DNA from: Kiritimatiellia bacterium
Lineage (GTDB): Bacteria; Verrucomicrobiota; Kiritimatiellia; RFP12; UBA3636
Direction: 5' to 3'
NCBI GenBank assembly: GCA_016295275.1
Contig: JAEDLN010000064.1
Location: 1 to 10,451 of the forward strand
DNA length: 10,451 bases
Part shown: one piece after another, positions 7,023 to 10,451 of the stretch
How positions within the stretch are numbered: position 1 is the stretch's first letter
How the letters are laid out: the number at the start of each line of letters is the position of its first letter
Program-made: the position numbers and the translations under genes
Notes under the pieces: generated by a model
Told to the model about the DNA's origin: nothing
What the model saw: the letters and a program-made list of their open reading frames with translations, nothing else
Database searches by the model: none

Positions 7023-8063
7023 TTATTTTGCGTAGCCGGGATCGTTTTCCGGGGTGAAGCCGCGGTTCAGGAACCAAGCGGTATTGGCACCGGACTCTTC
7101 GCCATCCACGCGCGGGTAAACGACATCGATATGTCCGTCAAGGAAGACTGCCATGGCCCCATTTTTGTTTTTGATGGCGGTTTTGTGGATTCCGTAGGTT
7201 CCGGAATCCTTTTCGTAGCAGATCGTGTCATTCGATGTGGTGTGTGTTTCCGGATCGAGAATGCAATCGGCATTCCGTTTGTCGGATTGCATGGAGTCCG
7301 AGTAGCCGCTGCGTGCGATACTGGGATTGGCTTCGAGGCTGGGGAAGATTTCCGCAAACAGAAGCATTCGTGCGGCGGTCGGGATATTGCCGCCGGATTT
7401 CAGTCCGTCGTTGTAGGCTTCGGTAACGCCGATTTGCGAGAGTTTCGTCCGGTACCAGCGGCGATGGTGGGCCGGCGAACCGAAGAAGGGGTTCATGGCG
7501 TACGTCCGGTAGACGGTGTAGGTTTTCGATTGCGAACCGTCGTCGAATTCCCCCGAGGAAGCGCCGTTGTTGTTGAAGCGTTTGGTTGCCCAGCGTTTCA
7601 TGACGGGGCAGACGAAGAAACGGTAATCGCCGACATAATCGTAGAGCGTTCCGTTGTCGATTGCGGCCTTTGCGAATTTGCCGGTACCGAGGTCGTCGTT
7701 GCAGGAGGAGGATTGGGAAGAGGAGCCGTTGCTACCCTTCCAAAGGCGGTCCAAATCGGCGAGGGTGCAGGAGGAGGTGTTCCAGCTGACCCACCCGCGA
7801 CGCTCGTAGTAGCGGTTTTCGGTTTGGCTGTAGACCTCGTAGGAAGAGGAAAAGGGAAGGTCGCCGTCATGGTCTTGCGAAAACGAAAGGACGGCGGCAT
7901 GGAGCTGACGCAGATTGTTCCGGCAATGTTGTTCGCGCGCCTTTTCGATGGAATCGGTTATGCGGGGGACCAAGAAGGCCGCCAAAATGGCGATAATCGC
8001 GACAACGATGAGAAGCTCAATCAACGTAAAACCGCATTTGGAAAGGCTATTCTTCTTGTGCAT
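7023..8063 (-). CDS. Type II secretion/type IV pilin-like pseudopilin of the PVC H-X-DG class
   Basis: The 346-residue product begins MHKKNSLSKCG, followed by FTLIELLIVVAIIAILAAF. This is a prepilin peptidase site with predicted cleavage between Gly11 and Phe12, and Glu16 is the conserved Glu5 of the mature protein. The following hydrophobic helix (12-33) serves as membrane anchor and assembly helix. The rest is a soluble domain with paired Cys, a Ser-rich patch (SNGSSSQSSS, 111-120) and a C-terminal GAMAVFLDGHIDVVYPRVDG, typical of the large prepilin-like families of Lentisphaerota, Verrucomicrobiota and Planctomycetota. The preceding His is at 293, 15 residues before DG rather than nine. 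The start chosen is the ATG at 8063, which puts the leader at the N-terminus; an upstream TTG at 8144 would add 27 unlikely residues. A good promoter lies upstream. Its substrate and the secretion machinery are not in the window. Confidence 0.9.
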   Translation of the reverse strand: MHKKNSLSKCGFTLIELLIVVAIIAILAAFLVPRITDSIEKAREQHCRNNLRQLHAAVLSFSQDHDGDLPFSSSYEVYSQTENRYYERRGWVSWNTSSCTLADLDRLWKGSNGSSSQSSSCNDDLGTGKFAKAAIDNGTLYDYVGDYRFFVCPVMKRWATKRFNNNGASSGEFDDGSQSKTYTVYRTYAMNPFFGSPAHHRRWYRTKLSQIGVTEAYNDGLKSGGNIPTAARMLLFAEIFPSLEANPSIARSGYSDSMQSDKRNADCILDPETHTTSNDTICYEKDSGTYGIHKTAIKNKNGAMAVFLDGHIDVVYPRVDGEESGANTAWFLNRGFTPENDPGYAK

Positions 8064-8156
8064 TGCGGATGGAATGAAAAAATGATAACATTCGGGAAAC
8101 GGCGTCAAGAACGGCTTCGGTACGCTTTTGGAAGGCGCTCCCAAGGCGAAAATTCG

Positions 8157-8168
8157 GTATAATTATAC
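8157..8168. promoter_or_regulatory. 12-bp palindrome giving TATAAT on both strands
   Basis: GTATAATTATAC is a perfect palindrome between the divergent pseudopilin and folB genes. It places TATAAT on the minus strand (8167-8162) and on the plus strand (8158-8163). The minus-strand copy has a good -35. The plus-strand copy has GCGCTC at the -35 position, so rightward activity is doubtful. Confidence 0.5.
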
Positions 8169-8190
8169 ACTTTTTGTTCTCAAAAATCAA
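8162..8190 (-). promoter_or_regulatory. Sigma-70 promoter of the pseudopilin gene
   Basis: On the minus strand TTGATT (8190-8185) is followed by exactly 17 bases and then a consensus TATAAT (8167-8162). Transcription would begin near 8155, leaving a 5' UTR of about 90 bases before the ATG at 8063. This is the best promoter match in the window. Confidence 0.75.
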
Positions 8191-8275
8191 GGAGAATTTG
8201 CGAATTAACCGGTTTTTCGGCGCATTGGAATCGGGTATCGGAGATTGATTGTCCAAGATCATTTTGAATTGGCTC

Positions 8276-8284
8276 GGAGGAGAG
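8276..8284 (+). promoter_or_regulatory. Ribosome binding site of folB
   Basis: GGAGGAGAG lies 7 bases before the ATG at 8292. It selects that ATG over the in-frame TTG at 8286, which would be too close to the site. Confidence 0.75.
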
Positions 8285-8291
8285 ATTGGCA

Positions 8292-8666
8292 ATGTCGACA
8301 AAAGACAGTGTTGAGATTCGCACGTTGCTGGTGCGGGGCATTTTCGGGGTTTCGGAGGAAGAGCGCACGGAGCCGATACCCGTGTATGTTTCTGTCGAGA
8401 CCTTTTTGGACTTGCGCCGAGCGGGGGCGTCCGATTCGATTTCGGACACGTTGGATTATGCGAAACTGTGCCGGGAAATACAGGCTCTCGCTTTGGCAAA
8501 GGAACATTTGCTGCTGGAATCGTTTGCGGAGGAGGTCGCGGCACACGTTTTGCAGGACGGTCGTGTCGAGGAGGTTCAGGTACGGGTTGAAAAGCGCGGG
8601 ATCATTCCGGAGGTTTTGGATGGCGTAGGCGTCACCATTCGCCGCACTCGCGAACAACGGGTCTAG
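8292..8666 (+). CDS. folB: Dihydroneopterin aldolase
   Basis: The 124-residue product has the length of FolB, which cleaves 7,8-dihydroneopterin to 6-hydroxymethyl-dihydropterin and glycolaldehyde in folate synthesis. Family features are visible: the N-terminal strand and turn VEIRTLLVRGIFGVSEEER, whose Glu23 or Glu24 lies at the E. coli IGV..WE position; DTLDYAKLC with Tyr56; LLLESFAEEVA with the pterin-binding Glu76; and VRVEKRG with the catalytic Lys101; then GVGVTIRR. The ATG at 8292 is supported by a Shine-Dalgarno sequence. The paralogue FolX (dihydroneopterin triphosphate epimerase) shares this fold and cannot be fully excluded. folB is divergent from the pseudopilin gene and converges on the glycohydrolase gene, with no other folate genes nearby, so it seems to be transcribed alone. 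Its 3' end leads straight into G+C-rich repeat DNA. Confidence 0.88.
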   Translation: MSTKDSVEIRTLLVRGIFGVSEEERTEPIPVYVSVETFLDLRRAGASDSISDTLDYAKLCREIQALALAKEHLLLESFAEEVAAHVLQDGRVEEVQVRVEKRGIIPEVLDGVGVTIRRTREQRV

Positions 8667-8684
8667 CAACGGTTCTTTGCGTGC

Positions 8685-8700
8685 GCCGCGGCTTGCAAAA
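8685..8700. repeat. Partial third copy of the two-hairpin element
   Basis: GCCGCGGCTTGCAAAA differs at one base from 10362-10377 (GCCGCGGCATGCAAAA), the junction of hairpin 2 and the 44-nt tail in the right-hand copy. The similarity fades after this point, so it may be a decayed fragment or chance. Confidence 0.35.
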
Positions 8701-8748
8701 TGCCCTGAGATGAAAGGGCGGAACGGATATCGGGGACGCGGGCGGCGA

Positions 8749-8788
8749 GTGGGGAGCCCCCACGGGCGGTGGGGAGCCCCCACGGGCG
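8749..8788. repeat. Two exact tandem 20-bp hairpin units
   Basis: The unit GTGGGGAGCCCCCACGGGCG occurs at 8749-8768 and again at 8769-8788 without a mismatch. Each holds a 6-bp stem GTGGGG/CCCCAC with an AGC loop, followed by GGGCG. Confidence 0.85.
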
Positions 8789-8869
8789 GCGAGTTGCGCG
8801 AGGCGATGGGGCGCGGCGGCGCAGGTGGCGAGTGGGGAGCCGGGAGGCACGGTGAGGGGAGGAACAGAC

Positions 8870-8957
8870 GCCGCGCCCTGCGCGGCTATGTGGGGGCGCA
8901 CGGAGACGCCCCCTGCAAAACTCTCAGCGTGTGCTACTTGCCATGCCGCGCACCGCG
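8870..8957. repeat. Two-hairpin element with 44-nt tail, left copy
   Basis: Three parts follow each other. Hairpin 1 (8870-8886) has the stem GCCGCGC/GCGCGGC with a CCT loop. Hairpin 2 (8892-8913) has the stem GGGGGCG/CGCCCCC with loop CACGGAGA. The tail (8914-8957) begins TGCAAAACTCTCAGCGTG and matches 10371-10414 at 42 of 44 positions. The order and spacing match the right-hand copy, while the hairpin stems differ by paired changes. The nature of the element (structured RNA, DNA-level repeat, or both) is unknown. Confidence 0.75.
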
Positions 8958-8993
8958 GCGGTGAGCCACCGCGGGCGAGTGGCGAGCCGCCAC
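8958..8993. repeat. Two 6-3-6 hairpins with different, compensated stems
   Basis: GCGGTG-AGC-CACCGC (8958-8972) and GTGGCG-AGC-CGCCAC (8979-8993) are each followed by GGGC. They have the same length, loop and suffix as the units at 8749 and 8769, but different stems that remain fully paired. They lie directly after the 44-nt tail. Confidence 0.8.
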
Positions 8994-9024
8994 GGGCAAT
9001 GGCGCGGCGGCGCGAGCCGGGAGG

Positions 9025-9039
9025 GTGGGGAGCCCCCAC
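9025..9039. repeat. 6-3-6 hairpin unit
   Basis: GTGGGG-AGC-CCCCAC followed by GGGCG is identical to the units at 8749 and 8769, in the same orientation. Confidence 0.8.
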
Positions 9040-9167
9040 GGGCGGTGGCGGCCGAGCATCGCGCCCTACCGCAACGGGAACGCGAAACGGGATCGAATGG
9101 CAAATGGAGCGCGCAACGGGACATGGCGCGGGGCGCGCGGGGGCTGACAACGGCGAGGGTCTGTCTG

Positions 9168-9986
9168 TCAACCGGTGGTTTTTCCGTTTTCCTTATCGCT
9201 GACAATGCCGTATTTGGTCTCAAAAGCGTTCAGAATGGCGAGCAGGCGTTCGTCGAGGAACGTCAGGGCGTGTTTGCGGATTGCTTCGGGGATGCCGTAG
9301 TATGCTTCTGCGATGCCGCCCGTGATGGCGGCGAGCGTATCGCTGTCCCCGCCGATGCTGATGGCGTTGCGAATGGCATCTTCGAAGGAGGTGGACTCGA
9401 AAAATGCCATAAGTGCCTGCGGGACGGTATCCTGGCATGTTTCGTTGAACCGGTAGCCGTCCCGGATGCCGTCCAGCGTGAAATTCATTGAATAATACTG
9501 CTTGTCGATATGATCTCGGATTTCAAGGATATTGCTGCCGGTGCGGGCCATATAGAGCGCGATGGTTGTCGCCTCTGCGCCCTTCAGCCCTTCGGGATGG
9601 TTGTGCGACACCTTCGTGACGGCTTTCGAGAGAGCAATTGCCTCCTCCGTAGAGGATGCGGCGAAACCGCACGCGCTTACGCGCATGGCAGCCCCATTGC
9701 CATAACTGTTGTAGGGTTGCGGATGATCCGAGTAGATCCAATGGTAGAAGGAACCGCCATATCCGCAATCGGGATAGGGACGACCGATTTCCTGCATGCA
9801 ACGAATCGCATGTTCGGGAAGCCGATCGGGGTGTCCGCATTCCAGAATTGCCTTTGCGACAGCCAGGGACATGACGGAGTCGTCGGTGAAGAAGCATTCG
9901 TGCGTCAGAAACGCAAATTGTTTTGTTTTGATGTTGTGCCATTCAAAACGAGAACCAACGATATCGCCAATGATTGCTCCAAGCAT
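9168..9986 (-). CDS. ADP-ribosylglycohydrolase family protein (DraG/ARH-like)
   Basis: The 272-residue product is a complete member of the ADP-ribosylglycohydrolase family, di-metal hydrolases that remove ADP-ribose from modified proteins or other ligands. Motifs appear in order: MLGAIIGDIVGSRFEW (1-14), the metal-binding FTDDSVMSLAVA (Thr34, Asp35, Asp36), YGNGAAMRVSACG (95-107), SHNHPEGLKGAEAT (127-140), and the second metal motif SIGGDSDTLAAITGGIAEAYYG (from 210; Asp214, Asp216, Thr217). The start at 9986 places GAIIGD at the N-terminus as usual and has a Shine-Dalgarno sequence; a longer frame to 10088 adds 34 residues with no family similarity. No ADP-ribosyltransferase partner or DraT is in the window, so its substrate cannot be named. 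It stands alone, convergent with folB and bracketed on both sides by the same repeats, while its own sequence shows no repeat character. Confidence 0.93.
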   Translation of the reverse strand: MLGAIIGDIVGSRFEWHNIKTKQFAFLTHECFFTDDSVMSLAVAKAILECGHPDRLPEHAIRCMQEIGRPYPDCGYGGSFYHWIYSDHPQPYNSYGNGAAMRVSACGFAASSTEEAIALSKAVTKVSHNHPEGLKGAEATTIALYMARTGSNILEIRDHIDKQYYSMNFTLDGIRDGYRFNETCQDTVPQALMAFFESTSFEDAIRNAISIGGDSDTLAAITGGIAEAYYGIPEAIRKHALTFLDERLLAILNAFETKYGIVSDKENGKTTG

Positions 9987-9994
9987 AGGTTGTT

Positions 9995-10000
9995 TCCTCC
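9995..10000 (-). promoter_or_regulatory. Ribosome binding site of the glycohydrolase gene
   Basis: GGAGGA on the minus strand lies 8 bases before the ATG at 9986, which supports that start over any upstream one. Confidence 0.75.
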
Positions 10001-10100
10001 GGCTATTCGCAGCGAACCGTATGGATGGGGAACGGATACGGATTTTCCCTGTTTTCTCGATCGAACAAGCCCGCGATCGCGATAGCAATTAAGGATAGAG

Positions 10101-10129
10101 ACGATATCAAATTCCATAGAAAATGACAA
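10101..10129 (-). promoter_or_regulatory. Putative promoter of the glycohydrolase gene
   Basis: On the minus strand TTGTCA (10129-10124) is followed by 17 bases and TATCGT (10106-10101). The -35 matches consensus at five of six bases and the -10 at four of six. The 5' UTR would be about 110 bases. A 10-bp palindrome CGCGATCGCG (10072-10081) lies within it. Confidence 0.4.
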
Positions 10130-10140
10130 ATTCACGGCGA

Positions 10141-10183
10141 GCGGTGAACCACCGCGGGCGAGCGGGCGGCGGTGAACCACCGC
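10141..10183. repeat. Two 6-3-6 hairpins with AAC loop
   Basis: GCGGTG-AAC-CACCGC occurs at 10141-10155 and 10169-10183, each followed by GGGCG. The stem equals that at 8958, but the loop is AAC instead of AGC. The spacing is 28 bases here, against 20 or 21 in the left cluster. Confidence 0.8.
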
Positions 10184-10253
10184 GGGCGGCGGGGGAGACG
10201 GGGAGGCGGGGGGAGACCCGGCGGCGCGAGCGAGGGAGCGGGTGTAATGGCGG

Positions 10254-10281
10254 TAGGGCGCGATGTCCCCATCGCGCCGCC
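10254..10281. repeat. Left arm of a 28-bp perfect inverted repeat
   Basis: This arm, beginning TAGGGCGCGATG, is the exact reverse complement of 10424-10451. Each arm is itself a hairpin with a 9-bp stem GGCGCGATG/CATCGCGCC and a 4-nt loop (TCCC here). The arms are 142 bases apart and enclose most of the right two-hairpin element. Confidence 0.85.
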
Positions 10282-10327
10282 TGGGTAATGAGCGTGTATA
10301 ATGCGCGGGTGTAATGGGGCTGGGGGT

Positions 10328-10414
10328 GCGCGGCCCTGCCGCGTACCGTGCCGCGGACAGAGCCGCGGCATGCAAAACTCTCAGCGTGTGCTACTAGCCA
10401 AGCCGCGCACCGCG
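10328..10414. repeat. Two-hairpin element with 44-nt tail, right copy
   Basis: Hairpin 1 (10328-10344) has the stem GCGCGGC/GCCGCGT with a CCT loop, the outermost pair being G-T. Hairpin 2 (10349-10370) has the stem TGCCGCGG/CCGCGGCA with an ACAGAG loop. The tail (10371-10414) differs from the left copy at two positions only. It has the same orientation as the left copy, with tails 1457 bases apart. Confidence 0.75.
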
Positions 10415-10423
10415 CCGAGGCGC

Positions 10424-10451
10424 GGCGGCGCGATGGGGACATCGCGCCCTA
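10424..10451. repeat. Right arm of the 28-bp inverted repeat
   Basis: Exact reverse complement of 10254-10281, ending at the last base of the window with CATCGCGCCCTA, a 12-mer also present at 9057-9068. The loop is GGGA. The repeat may continue beyond the edge. Confidence 0.85.

Larger units (their letters stand above)
8667..9167. repeat. G+C-rich repeat-filled gap between convergent folB and glycohydrolase genes
   Basis: No supportable gene lies in these 501 bases. Visibly richer in G+C than its neighbours, the stretch is a mosaic of short repeats: a fragment shared with the right-hand repeat (8685-8700), two tandem 20-bp hairpin units (8749-8788), a decayed unit near 8832, the two-hairpin element (8870-8957), three further 6-3-6 hairpins (8958-9039), a 12-bp CATCGCGCCCTA (9057-9068) and two CGCAACGGGA (9070-9079, 9112-9121). 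Open frames on both strands are low-complexity Arg/Gly/Pro/Ala. A GCCCT/AGGGC hairpin (8702-8719) near the folB end may help end transcription. Confidence 0.7.
10130..10451. repeat. G+C-rich repeat region right of the glycohydrolase gene, running off the window
   Basis: No supportable gene is seen from the putative promoter to the right edge. The region contains two 6-3-6 hairpins (10141-10183), a 13-bp GCGGGTGTAATGG repeated at 10238-10250 and 10305-10317, the arms of a 28-bp inverted repeat (10254-10281, 10424-10451) and the right copy of the two-hairpin element (10328-10414). Composition is like 8667-9167 and unlike the genes. Confidence 0.7.

Noticed and set aside
7017..8162. Plus-strand open frame opposite the pseudopilin gene
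   Set aside because: The minus strand carries a clear prepilin leader and a good promoter, while this frame has neither domain nor ribosome site.
8749..9039. CRISPR array
   Set aside because: Units are only 15-20 bp, spacers are absent or irregular, and no cas genes are present.
8632..9171. Minus-strand open frame of 179 codons through the left repeat region
   Set aside because: Low-complexity Arg/Gly/Pro/Ala product that overlaps the 3' ends of folB and the glycohydrolase gene; repeat units fall in different frames.
9168..10088. Longer start for the glycohydrolase (34 extra residues)
   Set aside because: The extra residues do not resemble the family, and the ATG at 9986 has a good Shine-Dalgarno site and the usual GAIIGD N-terminus.
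10297..10302. TATAAT in the right repeat region as a promoter
   Set aside because: The sequence at the -35 position is GCGCCG and no gene follows.
10107..10442. Minus-strand open frame sharing AHAESFA with the left repeat frame
   Set aside because: The shared peptide comes only from the 44-nt tail; the product diverges at once on both sides and the two AAC hairpins are out of frame with each other.

Overview
The window looks like a chromosomal segment from a bacterium of the PVC superphylum, most likely Lentisphaerota/Victivallales-like or Kiritimatiellota-like. This is inferred from a pseudopilin with an FTLIELLIVVAIIAILAA leader and a C-terminal FLDGH element, a very long RpoD with charged low-complexity N-terminal tails, an RRM protein, and a tgt-yajC pair. 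No rRNA or other taxonomic marker is present, so the assignment is tentative.

From left to right, positions 1-8063 carry six genes, all on the minus strand. In transcription order they are a type II pseudopilin (8063-7023), rpoD (6886-4187), a membrane-anchored RRM protein (3896-3465), rlmB (3240-1648), tgt (1618-431) and yajC (301 to beyond the left edge). rlmB-tgt-yajC looks like one operon that probably continues into secD/secF outside the window. The pseudopilin has a near-ideal sigma-70 promoter at 8162-8190. On the other side of that promoter, folB (dihydroneopterin aldolase, 8292-8666) runs rightward. A complete ADP-ribosylglycohydrolase gene (9986-9168, minus strand) converges on folB.

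The two gaps beside the glycohydrolase gene (8667-9167 and about 10130-10451) are visibly richer in G+C than the genes and are made of repeats. Two architectures recur. The first is a two-hairpin element (8870-8957 and 10328-10414): a stem with a CCT loop, a 22-nt hairpin with an AC(G/A)GAG loop, then a 44-nt near-identical tail. Both hairpins differ between the copies mostly by compensatory base-pair swaps. The second is a family of seven short 6-3-6 hairpins with an AGC or AAC loop, each followed by GGGC, whose stems also covary. A 28-bp perfect inverted repeat closes the window. These repeats are the best candidate for something undescribed; their function cannot be told from sequence alone.

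Among the genes, the unusual points are in RNA-related proteins. RlmB has a 215-residue N-terminal tail with repeated RKPW motifs. The RRM protein carries a transmembrane anchor. RpoD carries about 240 extra residues (basic, then acidic) in front of region 1.1, plus an Ala/Pro-rich insert. rpoD is followed by several stem-loops. Only folB and the glycohydrolase gene have clear Shine-Dalgarno sequences; the other six starts do not.
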